The notes beneath the pieces are model-generated. The model ran no database searches. It worked only from the letters and a program-made list of their open reading frames with translations, and had not been told where the DNA came from. From Roseicitreum antarcticum (GTDB lineage Bacteria; Pseudomonadota; Alphaproteobacteria; Rhodobacterales; Rhodobacteraceae), in NCBI RefSeq assembly GCF_014681765.1, contig NZ_CP061498.1:1674001-1738000 (forward strand): a stretch of 64,000 nt of DNA. Reading direction: 5' to 3'. Both the position numbers and the translations under genes were made by a program. Position 1 is the first letter of the stretch. Each line of letters begins with the position of its first letter. This document shows, piece after piece, positions 24,567-32,352 of this stretch.

Positions 24567-25394
24567 TCAGCCCATGCGGAAACTGTCACCCAGATAGACC
24601 CTTCGCACATCCTCATTCGCCACAACCTCATCGGGGGTCCCGCTCATCAACACCACGCCGTCGTGCAAGATGAACGCCCGGTCCACGATTTCCAGCGTCT
24701 CGCGCACGTTGTGGTCGGTAATCAGCACGCCGAGGCCACGGGTTTTCAGATCGGCCACCAATTCGCGGATTTCACGCACCGCGATGGGATCGACGCCCGC
24801 GAAGGGTTCATCGAGCAGGACATATTTCGGATCCGAGGCGAGGCAGCGCGCAATCTCGGCCCGCCGCCGTTCACCGCCCGACAGGGCCATGGCGGGGGCG
24901 TCGCGCAGATGCCCGATGGAGAATTCGGCCAGCAGGGTTTCCAGCCGGTCGCGACGGGCATGCCGGTCGGACAGGGTGATTTCAAGAATGGCCATGATGT
25001 TCTGCGCCACCGTCAGCCCGCGAAAGATCGACATTTCCTGCGGAAGGTAGCCGATGCCCAGTCGCGCGCGCCGATACATCGGCAGGCCAGCCACGTCGCG
25101 GCCGTCCAGGATCACCTGCCCGCCCTGCGGCGGCACCAGGCCCGCGATGCAATAGAAGCACGTTGTCTTGCCCGACCCGTTGGGGCCCAGCAGCGCCACG
25201 ACCTCGCCCCGCTTCAGATCCAGGCTGACATCGCGGATCACCACGTTGCGCTTGTAGGCCTTTCGAAGGCCCACAACGCGCAGCCCGCCCCCCGCCGACG
25301 CCGTGCCAGACGCACCGATGGTTTGCCCGGGCGTGGTGCGCGCTTTCAGCCCCCGCTCAGCGTCCGGGCTGGAGGATGGTGCGGACCCGTCCAT
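24567..25394 (-). CDS. lptB: LPS export ABC transporter ATP-binding protein LptB
   Basis: ATPase of the LptB2FGC lipopolysaccharide extractor, 275 residues. The first 37 residues are a Ser/Ala/Pro-rich extension not typical of LptB. Walker A GPNGSGKTTCFYCI, signature LSGGERRR, Walker B YVLLDEPFAGVDP and switch His in LITDHNVRETL follow. The extension is coded by DNA that also encodes the last residues of LptA: the genes overlap by 38 bp. A later start is possible. Confidence 0.94.
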   Translation of the reverse strand: MDGSAPSSSPDAERGLKARTTPGQTIGASGTASAGGGLRVVGLRKAYKRNVVIRDVSLDLKRGEVVALLGPNGSGKTTCFYCIAGLVPPQGGQVILDGRDVAGLPMYRRARLGIGYLPQEMSIFRGLTVAQNIMAILEITLSDRHARRDRLETLLAEFSIGHLRDAPAMALSGGERRRAEIARCLASDPKYVLLDEPFAGVDPIAVREIRELVADLKTRGLGVLITDHNVRETLEIVDRAFILHDGVVLMSGTPDEVVANEDVRRVYLGDSFRMG

Positions 25395-25851
25395 CAATCG
25401 TCCCCTGTCCGGTGTTTAGGTTGATGTTCAGCCGGTCCCCGGACAGCACATTCGCGCCCTGCATCAGCATCACATTGCCTGTCATCTCTATCGTGCTGTC
25501 AGCGACGGAATAGATCGCCTCATCGGCCTCGGCGGCATCTTCAAGCGTGGCCAGCGTGACCCCGCCCGAGCCGACAAGCCGATTGATCGTGCCTGTGTCT
25601 GCCTGGCCATATTCCACCCGCAGGCTCTGCGCGGCGAGCCGCACATCGCCCTGCCCGACCACGACATTGCCGCTGAAGACCGACGCGCCGGTGGCCTGAT
25701 CGACCGTCAACTGGTCAGCCGATATTTCGATGGGCAGGTCGCGCGCCTGCGCCAGACCGCCAAGCGCAAACTGCGCCCCCTGCGCGCTGAGGCCTGCGGG
25801 TGCGCAGGCCAGAAGGACCGCGAGAATGGTGTAACTGATTGGCCGTCGCAT
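25357..25851 (-). CDS. lptA: Periplasmic LPS transport protein LptA
   Basis: A 164-residue periplasmic bridge protein. The signal peptide is MRRPISYTILAVLLACAPAGLSA. The OstA/LptA beta-jellyroll repeats follow: IEISADQLTVDQATGASVFSGNVVV, then INRLVGSGGVTL and STIEMTGNVMLMQGANVLSGDRL. It links LptC at the inner membrane to LptD. The start is taken at the signal peptide, 12 bases after lptC ends. The C-terminus overlaps the lptB start by 38 bp. Confidence 0.92.
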   Translation of the reverse strand: MRRPISYTILAVLLACAPAGLSAQGAQFALGGLAQARDLPIEISADQLTVDQATGASVFSGNVVVGQGDVRLAAQSLRVEYGQADTGTINRLVGSGGVTLATLEDAAEADEAIYSVADSTIEMTGNVMLMQGANVLSGDRLNINLNTGQGTIDGRVRTILQPGR

Positions 25852-25862
25852 CGCTGCCCCTT

Positions 25863-26468
25863 TTACTCTGCACCATCGTATAGCAAGTTTACCCCGCCAC
25901 TGAACAGCATAACATATGTACGTGCCCCGCCCTCGGCCAGTTGCAGCGCGAACTGCCCTGCCCTGATTTCCCCCACCGGACCCTGCACCAAGACCGGCTG
26001 ATCTGACCACAGACGGGTGTCGTCCAGCAAGCCGAAAAGCTGGGCGGCGTTCAAGGCATAGCCCTGCGCCGCAGTCACCTGCACGTCGTCGCGCCATTCG
26101 ACCCGGCCCGCGGCACGGTCGAGCACGCCAAGGCCCGCGTTGATCTGCGTCACCTCACCATCCGGGGTTTCCAGCGTGGCGCGCATGTCGGTCAAGGTCA
26201 GACGCAGCGTTGCATCGGGGTCGGCCCGGGCGGTGCTGGCCGCAATGGTCAGCGCCGCGCCGTCATCGGTCACGCCCGCGTAATTCGCCCCAGAGATCCG
26301 CGGCTCGCGCGCAAGTTCGGCCACATCGACCGGCGCGTTGCTGATCGCCTGCGACGGGTCGATGTCGCGCGCCACCAGAAACAGCGACGACAAAAGGCCC
26401 AGCGCGCCCAGCGGCAGCACCAGTTTCAGTACAGCGATACTGCGCGAATAGCGGTCAGCCTGTTTCAT
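25863..26468 (-). CDS. lptC: LPS export system protein LptC
   Basis: A 201-residue bitopic protein. A single N-terminal membrane helix (IAVLKLVLPLGALGLLSSLFLV, about 9-30) is followed by a periplasmic jellyroll domain of LptC type with repeated ...ATLETPDGEVTQINAG and GYALNAAQ strands. AAAGGA precedes ATG 26468. It receives LPS from LptFG and passes it to LptA. It follows rnd after a 65-bp gap filled by 17-bp repeats. Confidence 0.88.
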   Translation of the reverse strand: MKQADRYSRSIAVLKLVLPLGALGLLSSLFLVARDIDPSQAISNAPVDVAELAREPRISGANYAGVTDDGAALTIAASTARADPDATLRLTLTDMRATLETPDGEVTQINAGLGVLDRAAGRVEWRDDVQVTAAQGYALNAAQLFGLLDDTRLWSDQPVLVQGPVGEIRAGQFALQLAEGGARTYVMLFSGGVNLLYDGAE

Positions 26469-26480
26469 CCGTCCTTTGCC

Positions 26481-26542
26481 CGTCCATGCCCCAGCAGCGT
26501 CCATGCCCCAGAAGCGTCAATGCGCCAGCAGCGTCAATGCGC
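26481..26542. repeat. 17-bp tandem repeat spanning the rnd stop codon and lptC leader
   Basis: Three full units start at 26481, 26498 and 26515 (cgtccatgccccagcag type) and a partial fourth starts at 26532. The partial unit includes the rnd stop codon (26534-26536). The array fills the short gap before the lptC ribosome site. Confidence 0.8.
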
Positions 26543-27145
26543 GAAAATGTCGATGTCGGGCCAGCCTGCCAGATCGAGCTGCGCGCGGGCGGGCAGGAAG
26601 TCGAAACAGCTTTGCGCCAGATTCTGGCGGTTCTCGCGCTTCAGCCTGCGGTCAAGTTCCTTGCGCAGCCGGTGCAGGTACAAAACGTCCGACGCAGCAT
26701 AATCCAGTTGCGCATCGGTCAGCGTGTCCGCCCCCCAGTCAGAGCTTTGCTGATGCTTGGAAATGTCGACGCCCAGCAATTCGGTCAGCAGGTATTTCAA
26801 GCCATGCCGGTCGGTATAGGTGCGGACCAGCTTTGACGCGATCTTGGTGCAATAGACCGGCGCCGTCACCACGCCGAAGGCATTCAGCAGCGCGGCGATG
26901 TCGAACCGTCCGAAGTGAAAAAGCTTCAATACCTGCGGGTCTGCCAGCATGCGCGCCAGATTGGGTGCCTCGGTCTGGCCGATGGCCACCTGCACCATAT
27001 GTGCATGCCCGTCGCCGCCCGACATCTGCACCAGGCACAGCCGGTCCCGGTGCGGGTGCAGCCCCATGGTTTCGCAGTCGATCGCCACGACCGGGCCAAG
27101 GTCCAGCCCGTCGGGCAGGTCGTTGTGGTAGAGATGGTTTGTCAT
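26534..27145 (-). CDS. rnd: RNase D-like 3'-5' exonuclease
   Basis: A 203-residue DEDDy exonuclease. Exo I is AIDCETMGL (Asp23, Glu25), Exo II is LFHFGRFDIAAL, and Exo III is DYAASDVLYLHRL. It lacks the HRDC domains of E. coli RNase D, as in the short alphaproteobacterial form, so a tRNA-maturation role is only likely. ATG 27145 follows AGGAGG closely; an upstream frame to 27268 lies before this site. It is the first gene of the rnd-lptC-lptA-lptB-rpoN-hpf-ptsN string. Confidence 0.88.
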   Translation of the reverse strand: MTNHLYHNDLPDGLDLGPVVAIDCETMGLHPHRDRLCLVQMSGGDGHAHMVQVAIGQTEAPNLARMLADPQVLKLFHFGRFDIAALLNAFGVVTAPVYCTKIASKLVRTYTDRHGLKYLLTELLGVDISKHQQSSDWGADTLTDAQLDYAASDVLYLHRLRKELDRRLKRENRQNLAQSCFDFLPARAQLDLAGWPDIDIFAH

Positions 27146-27516
27146 ATCGTCCTCCTGATCGGCACCGCGCGGGGTATCGGGCGGGGTCCCTGCGGCGCGC
27201 GTACGGGTTTCGCAGGGCTTTATCGGATCGGCCCTGCAAAGACGATAGTTTTCTGAAAGGTGGTGCACTACGGCGCGCTGCCTTCATCAGCAAACACCGC
27301 CGTAGCGTCGGGTGGGGTGTGGAGGAAGCGCAATCCGGGCAAGCGAGGACCATGGCACGCAGCGTCGCAGAATTTCCGGCTTTTCAAACGCATCAGCGCC
27401 GCGTTGACGGGCGGCGACGCAAAAGTCGTACCAAAGGTATGGATGGGGAAACATTGGTGGGGGGCCGCCGTGTGGCAGCCCCCCTTTTTCAGAAATATGG
27501 CAGAGATCACCGCAGC
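27146..27516. other. 371-bp gap without a protein gene; possible plus-strand small RNA
   Basis: Neither strand shows a convincing coding frame between rnd and the PRC-barrel gene. Near 27203-27231 an arm pair gcagggc/gccctgc lies upstream of rnd. The plus strand ends in a strong intrinsic terminator at 27459-27489, although no plus-strand gene precedes it. A small RNA of up to about 250 nt is therefore possible. Confidence 0.35.
27459..27489 (+). terminator. Intrinsic terminator, plus strand
   Basis: Outer stem ggggggc/gcccccc (27459-27465 with 27478-27484), inner stem gcc/ggc, loop gtgt, then TTTTT (27485-27489). It has the ideal form on the plus strand. Both neighbouring genes are on the minus strand. 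Confidence 0.6.
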
Positions 27517-28215
27517 TTATTGGGTAGTGGTGCTCTCTTCGGTGTCGGTATCGGTTTCCATCATGTCATCAGCTTCCGTACCGTCCGTTGCCGGTGCGTC
27601 CATCGCAGGCGCATCCGTTGCCGGTGCATCTGTTGCCGGTTCGTCCATCGCGGGCGCATCCGTTGCCGGTGCGTCCATCGCAGGCGCATCTGTTGCCGGT
27701 TCGTCCATCGCAGGCGCATCCGTTGCCGGTTCGGCTGCATCAGACGTGTCTTCCATCAGCGTGGACAGCTGCACTTCAGGCGGCAGCGGCTCCATGTCTC
27801 CGCTGACATATTCCGGCATCGCTGTCAGCTCTTCTTCCGTCAGGCTCACCGAGATCACTTCGTCCGCAGCATTGTAGGACAGATCGCTCAGCGGAAGGGC
27901 CACATTGTATTGCCCGATGCCAAGGAACCCGCCGATACCGACAACCGCTTGGCCTTCACGGGCACCCTGCACCACTTCGGTGATGCTGCCGATCGACTCG
28001 CCGTTGGCATCCATCACGTCGGTGCCGTTCAGGTCACCGACCGTCATCTCGGACAGGCTTTGCGGGGCCATCGTCTCGGCCTCCATCATCCCGTCCGTCG
28101 CCATCGGTGCGGTCCCGTCTGCCGGTGCGGTGGTCCCCGTGCCGGTTTGCGCAACGGCGGAAGTTGCCAGCAGCATGCTCAGCGCACTGGTCGTCATCAG
28201 GTTCTTAAGTGTCAT
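27517..28215 (-). CDS. PRC-barrel domain protein with pentapeptide-repeat tail, exported
   Basis: A 232-residue secreted protein. The signal peptide MTLKNLMTTSALSMLLATSAVA ends at AVAQ. A PRC-barrel-like region (LNGTDVMDANGESIGSITEVV to DEVISVSL) covers about 60-130. The C-terminal third is an acidic array of ten [AE]PA[TM]D pentapeptides followed by a Thr/Glu-rich end. Such proteins are envelope stress or surface-adhesion candidates; no function can be assigned. ATG 28215 precedes the signal peptide with AAGAGG upstream. Downstream there is only the plus-oriented terminator. Confidence 0.82.
   Translation of the reverse strand: MTLKNLMTTSALSMLLATSAVAQTGTGTTAPADGTAPMATDGMMEAETMAPQSLSEMTVGDLNGTDVMDANGESIGSITEVVQGAREGQAVVGIGGFLGIGQYNVALPLSDLSYNAADEVISVSLTEEELTAMPEYVSGDMEPLPPEVQLSTLMEDTSDAAEPATDAPAMDEPATDAPAMDAPATDAPAMDEPATDAPATDAPAMDAPATDGTEADDMMETDTDTEESTTTQ
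27581..27730 (-). repeat. 15-bp tandem repeat, ten units, in the PRC-barrel gene
   Basis: Ten 15-bp units run from 27581 to 27730 in two alternating forms (gcatccgttgccggt and gcgtccatcgcaggc on the plus strand). They encode [AE]PATD and APAMD in the minus frame. Higher-order 45-bp near-identity (27641-27685 with 27701-27730 and flanks) suggests recent expansion. Confidence 0.88.
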
Positions 28216-28936
28216 GTCGTCACCTCTTGGTTGCATGAAGTGACAAGATAACGTGAGGGGAACATGTCCGGTTCCCGTGCTTGAGGTGCCTCTGATTTCC
28301 GCGTTTCAGATAGGTCAGACGCCGGAAAAAATGCAGCGGGCAGACCTGGTGAACCTCACAAGGTCACACCTTAACCACTGAAATATATATGATATTTCGT
28401 TTTCCTTGATCGTCTGGCAAACCGCGCAGCGGCGCAGGCAAATGACATGGGCGCAGTTTTCGCGTAATATGGGACGGCGGCAAATCGCCGATCGTTGTCG
28501 TCGTTTGGGCAGGAGTCCGCGCATCTTCAGGATGAGTGCAGCGAAAATATCCGCGTCCGACGGAACTGGACATCAAGTTCAAGGCCGCGCGTTGCGGTTA
28601 TTTAGGGGGCAGGCCCATCCAAAAGACCAGATCGGACACAGTATTGCAGCAACGCCGCAGGGCGGCGTCCGCATGGGTCAGCCCCATCTGGCACGACACG
28701 AAGGCCATGGCGGGTCGCTCAAGCGACTGCTCCGCCGCGCACCGCCTGCGGAAGCAGTCAACCGCAGGTTGGCGGCGGGTGCCCGCAGCCGCAAAGCGCC
28801 GTCATCCGCATACAGGCCAGCTTGCGGCCATCCGCTGCATCAGGCACGAAAGGTGCCCTTGCCGTGTCCAGATGCGGTACGCATCAGCGTTATGACCCTA
28901 CGGTCATTTCGGCCTGATGCCTGATATTTGGTAAAA
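28216..28936. other. 720-bp region without a recognisable gene
   Basis: Between the PRC-barrel start and tRNA-Arg no frame shows a known domain or a good ribosome site. An AT-rich patch contains a gaaatat/atatttc inverted repeat (28380-28398), possibly near the PRC-gene promoter. Two small perfect hairpins, gatgcg/cgcatc (28871-28885) and atgacc/ggtcat (28892-28907), lie downstream of the tRNA on its strand. The rest may be degenerate sequence. Confidence 0.4.
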
Positions 28937-29013
28937 TGGTGCGCCCGAAGAGATTCGAACTCCTGACCCCCAGATTCGTAGTCTGGTGCTCTATCCAGCT
29001 GAGCTACGGGCGC
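28937..29013 (-). tRNA. tRNA-Arg (anticodon ACG)
   Basis: A complete 77-nt cloverleaf on the minus strand. The acceptor stem GCGCCCG/CGGGCGC has discriminator A and an encoded CCA (28939-28937). The D-arm is GCTC...GAGC. The anticodon stem CCAGA/TCTGG holds loop CTACGAA with anticodon ACG, and the variable loop is GGGTC. The T-arm has TTCGAAT. ACG is normally deaminated to ICG and reads CGU, CGC and CGA. Confidence 0.97.
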
Positions 29014-29064
29014 GCCTTGGGGGTGCAATAACGCCACGGTATCGGCTTTGCAAGGGGGCGCAGG

Positions 29065-29277
29065 GTGGAAAACGACATTTTCACTTCCAGCGAAAACCGG
29101 TCTGCGGAATTTGCCGGGGGCGCGCCTGCGGGTGCCGCATCGACGGGGCTGGACCCGCCGACGCAAAGACACCGATATGACCTGTCGCAGGCCGCCGCTG
29201 CGGGGTTTATGCCAACGGGAGGCAGAAAGACGTCTGAAACCGTCACGGGCGCAACAGTCTTCCGGTCAGCGACCTGA
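29065..29277 (+). CDS. Possible small protein, GTG start
   Basis: A 70-codon frame beginning GTG GAA AAC, with AAGGGGG about six bases upstream. The product (MENDIFTSSENRS...) is polar, Ala/Gly/Thr-rich, with no domain I recognise. It is the only frame with a plausible ribosome site in the 405-bp stretch between tRNA-Arg and the histidine kinase. It may be spurious. Confidence 0.3.
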   Translation: MENDIFTSSENRSAEFAGGAPAGAASTGLDPPTQRHRYDLSQAAAAGFMPTGGRKTSETVTGATVFRSAT

Positions 29278-29335
29278 GGGCGTCCCGGGCCAGCGGATCA
29301 CAAAAGACCGCTTTTGACCAACCGCGCCGACGACG

Positions 29336-29380
29336 CTTAGACATGAGGGGCTTAGACATGAGGGGCTGAGACATACGGGA
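29336..29380. repeat. 15-bp tandem repeat, three units
   Basis: Units cttagacatgagggg at 29336-29350 and 29351-29365 are identical; a third, ctgagacatacggga (29366-29380), is diverged. The array lies 38 bp past the 3' end of the histidine kinase gene. A caaaag/cttttg hairpin is just before it near 29300. Confidence 0.75.
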
Positions 29381-29418
29381 TTGCGCCAGCCGGACAGCGG
29401 CAAACCCAGCTTGAGCAG

Positions 29419-30810
29419 CTAGATCCCGCCCTTCGAGGGCAGCCAGATGCGGAATTCGGTGCCATCTGCATCGGTGCGGTTCAGGTCCAGCCGCCCGCCA
29501 TGCCCGCGTACCAGTTCAGCGGCGATCACCAGCCCAAGCCCGATGCCGCCCTTGCGCGCCCCGCCCTGAAACGCGGTAAACAGATGTTCCTTGGCGCGCG
29601 CGGGCAGGCCCGGGCCGGTATCTCCGATGCGGATGCACCAGCCGGTATCTTCCTCAGCGGCGCTTATCTCGACGGTGCCGGGCTTGCCGGTCGCCTCGAT
29701 CGCTTGCCGGGCATTGCGCACCATGTTGCCAAGCACACGGAAAATCTGCTCGCTATCAGCGCGCACCGTCATGCCGGGGGGAATATCGCAGAGGAATTCG
29801 ACCTCGGCACCCTCTGCCGCGGCCAATTTCTCGTTCTCCATCACATCCTCGGCCAGCGCGGCCAGATCGAAGCGCGCCAAACGCGGCGGCGGTTCCTCGG
29901 CCTTGCCGAAGGCCAGCGTCCCCTCGCACAGGTTCACCGCACGCGAGAGCGAGCCGACAAGCTTCGGCGCCGCGCGCGCCACGGCGGGATCGTCGCTGCC
30001 CTCCATCCGGTCGGCCAGCAGCGTCGCGGTGGACAGGATGTTGCGCAGATCGTGGCTGACCCGCGCCACGGCGCCGCCCAGTTGCGCCAGCCGTTCCTTC
30101 TGGCGCAGCAGCCCCGTCAACTGGGTTTGCAGGGCAAACAGCGCCTCTTCGGCATCGCGCAACTCGCGCACGTTGTTGGTGGGGGCGATGATGAGGTGCG
30201 CATCCTCGGGCGCATCAGCATACGCGGCCATATGGCGCACCATGCGCTTGATCGGCACCACCATCAAAAGGCGCACCGCCCAGAACAGCAACAGCGCCGT
30301 GGCCAGCGAAATGAAGATCGACAGCCCCAGGATGCGACTGCCATAGACCAGCAGTTCAGCACGCAGCGGCGCGGTTTCCAGCGTCACCTCGATCAGCAGC
30401 CCGGCCTCGCGCACCGGATTGCCGATCAAGCGGATGATCTGGTTTTCCGGCGTCATCAGGACCGCGACGACATCGCCTACCAGCGCCAGCGGGCCGGGAT
30501 CGCGCAGGTCATAGGTGGCGCTGATCGGCGCGGGGATCGGCGACGACAGCACCAGTTCGCGCACCGCATCGCGGCGCAGCACCACGTTGAAGACGCCCGC
30601 GTTGACCAGAAGCTCCTGCGCCAGATCCTCGGCGATCATCCCGTCGCTGGCCAGCAACGCCAGCGAGGCGATTTGCGAACGCTCCAGCCGGGCCAGCAGA
30701 TATTCCTCGCGATAGCGGGCGAGCGAGGGCACCAGGATAAACACCTCGGCCAGCATGACGAACAAGATCGTCAACATCAGGAACCGGCCCGAAAGCGTGT
30801 TCAGAAACAT
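29419..30810 (-). CDS. Orphan membrane sensor histidine kinase
   Basis: A 463-residue kinase. Membrane helices at about 8-28 and 160-183 enclose a periplasmic sensor of about 130 residues. A HAMP-like segment follows, then HisKA with His253 in RVSHDLRNIL. The ATPase domain has the N box NMVRNARQAIE, G1 DTGPGLPA and G2 GGIGLGLVI. No response regulator lies beside it, so the partner is unknown. Its downstream side holds 15-bp repeats. Confidence 0.9.
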   Translation of the reverse strand: MFLNTLSGRFLMLTILFVMLAEVFILVPSLARYREEYLLARLERSQIASLALLASDGMIAEDLAQELLVNAGVFNVVLRRDAVRELVLSSPIPAPISATYDLRDPGPLALVGDVVAVLMTPENQIIRLIGNPVREAGLLIEVTLETAPLRAELLVYGSRILGLSIFISLATALLLFWAVRLLMVVPIKRMVRHMAAYADAPEDAHLIIAPTNNVRELRDAEEALFALQTQLTGLLRQKERLAQLGGAVARVSHDLRNILSTATLLADRMEGSDDPAVARAAPKLVGSLSRAVNLCEGTLAFGKAEEPPPRLARFDLAALAEDVMENEKLAAAEGAEVEFLCDIPPGMTVRADSEQIFRVLGNMVRNARQAIEATGKPGTVEISAAEEDTGWCIRIGDTGPGLPARAKEHLFTAFQGGARKGGIGLGLVIAAELVRGHGGRLDLNRTDADGTEFRIWLPSKGGI

Positions 30811-30930
30811 CGCATCCCCTTTGCAGCCTCACCCCACCAGACCCGCACCCGCATCCCCCGGCCGACGCACCCAAAGGCTGCGCGTCTGGATCGGGCAGAC
30901 GGGTCCGGGCCGGACGGGCCGGGGCCAAAC

Positions 30931-32352
30931 TCAGGGCAGAAACCGCTGCACTGCCCTCACGAACCGCCCTAGCACAGCGTTATCAAAGAGTTTGGGAGAA
31001 AAGAAGGCCCCGGCGGCGCGTTTGCCGATTTCCGCCAATGTCGGATAGGGCAGGACCGTGCCCGCCATCGCGGACATCTTCAGCCCGTTGGCAATGGCCA
31101 GCGCCCAAGGTGCCATCAGTTCGCCCGCCTGCGCACCGACGATGGTGACGCCCACCGGGCGACTGCGCACGACCATGACCTTGATGAAGCCATCGGTCTT
31201 GCCCTCGGCCTGTGCGCGGTCGTTGCCCGCCATCTCGGCGCGCACGACCTGCACCTGTGCGCCGAACTTGCTGCGCGCATCAGCCTCGGTCAGGCCGATC
31301 TGCGCCAGTTCGGGGTCGGTATAGGTTACGCTGGGAATGTGATCGCTGCGCGTGCGGGCGGGCAGGCCCAGCACGGCGGACCGGATCACCACGCCCGCAT
31401 GATAGCCCGCCAGATGGGTGAACTGCCCCTGCCCCGCCACATCGCCGATGGCATAGACGTGGCGGTTGCTGCTGCGCAGCCCGGCATCGACGCGGACCCC
31501 GGCGCGGGTGGTTTCCACCCCTGCCGCCTCCAGGTTCAGGCGCTCCAGATTGGGTTTGCGCCCTACAGCGACCAGCAGATGCGTGCCGATGAAGACGGTG
31601 CCGCCCGCAACCTCGACCTCGACCGCGCCGGTGCGCCCGCGCACGGCCTGCACCTGCGCGTTCTCGATGATCTCCACCCCTTCGTCGCGCAAATGCGCCA
31701 GCACCACGGCGGCGGCTTCCGGGTCGTCGCGGCCCAGCGCGCTTGCCCCCTCGACCACCGTGACGCGCGCGCCCAGCCGGGCATGCGCCTGCGCCATTTC
31801 CATCCCGATCGGCCCGCCACCGATGATCAACAGATGGCCGGGGCATTCGCGCAGGTCAAAAATGCTTTCATTCGTCAGGTAGGGCACATGGTCCAGCCCG
31901 TCGATCGGGGGCACCATGGGGCTGGACCCCGTGGCAACGACAAAGCGTCGCGCGGTGACGATAGTGTCATTCACCTGCACTTCGGTCTTCGAGATGAATC
32001 GGCCATAGCCCTGCAAGACCTGGACACCCAGCCCCTCGAACCGCTCTACGCTGTCATGCGGCGCGATGGTGGCGATGGTGCGCGCCACATGGTCCTTCGC
32101 GGCGGCGAAATCCACCTGCGGGCGCACGGGGGCCACGCCAAAGGCCGCGCCGCTGCGCTGCGCGTGCGCGGCCTTGCCTGCGGCCAGCAGCGCCTTGGAG
32201 GGTACGCAGCCATGGTTGAGGCAATCGCCGCCCATCGCGCCGCCCTCGATCAGCACGACGCGCGCGCCCATCTGCACCGCGCCCGAAGCGACCGACAGCC
32301 CGCCCGACCCGCCGCCGATGACGCAAATATCTGTCTTGATGCGGGTGGTCAT
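30931..32352 (-). CDS. FAD-dependent pyridine nucleotide-disulfide oxidoreductase (mercuric reductase/Lpd-like)
   Basis: A 473-residue flavoprotein. FAD-binding GGGSGG is at the N-terminus, the redox pair is in CLNHGCVPSK, the NAD(P) motif is GGGPIGMEMA, and a second FAD motif is VYAIGDVAG. The C-terminal dimer domain ends PYPTLAEIGKRAA, where lipoamide dehydrogenases have a His before the P-T-x-x-E, so the catalytic base differs. No Hg-binding Cys pair is seen at the C-terminus. It overlaps the following TVP38 gene by four bases in reading order (TVP38 first). This pairing recurs in bacteria, but its substrate is unknown. Confidence 0.85.
   Translation of the reverse strand: MTTRIKTDICVIGGGSGGLSVASGAVQMGARVVLIEGGAMGGDCLNHGCVPSKALLAAGKAAHAQRSGAAFGVAPVRPQVDFAAAKDHVARTIATIAPHDSVERFEGLGVQVLQGYGRFISKTEVQVNDTIVTARRFVVATGSSPMVPPIDGLDHVPYLTNESIFDLRECPGHLLIIGGGPIGMEMAQAHARLGARVTVVEGASALGRDDPEAAAVVLAHLRDEGVEIIENAQVQAVRGRTGAVEVEVAGGTVFIGTHLLVAVGRKPNLERLNLEAAGVETTRAGVRVDAGLRSSNRHVYAIGDVAGQGQFTHLAGYHAGVVIRSAVLGLPARTRSDHIPSVTYTDPELAQIGLTEADARSKFGAQVQVVRAEMAGNDRAQAEGKTDGFIKVMVVRSRPVGVTIVGAQAGELMAPWALAIANGLKMSAMAGTVLPYPTLAEIGKRAAGAFFSPKLFDNAVLGRFVRAVQRFLP

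Noticed and set aside
27260-27877. Plus-strand Val/Ser/Ala-rich frame overlapping the PRC-barrel gene
   Set aside because: It reads the complement of the pentapeptide repeats and lacks a ribosome site; the minus frame has a signal peptide and a PRC domain.
28406-28924. Frames of 172 and 119 codons in the gap before tRNA-Arg
   Set aside because: Composition is Arg/His-rich without domain similarity, and no good ribosome-binding site is seen.
30931-32352. Mercury resistance (merA)
   Set aside because: There is no N-terminal heavy-metal domain, no C-terminal vicinal Cys pair and no mer neighbours.
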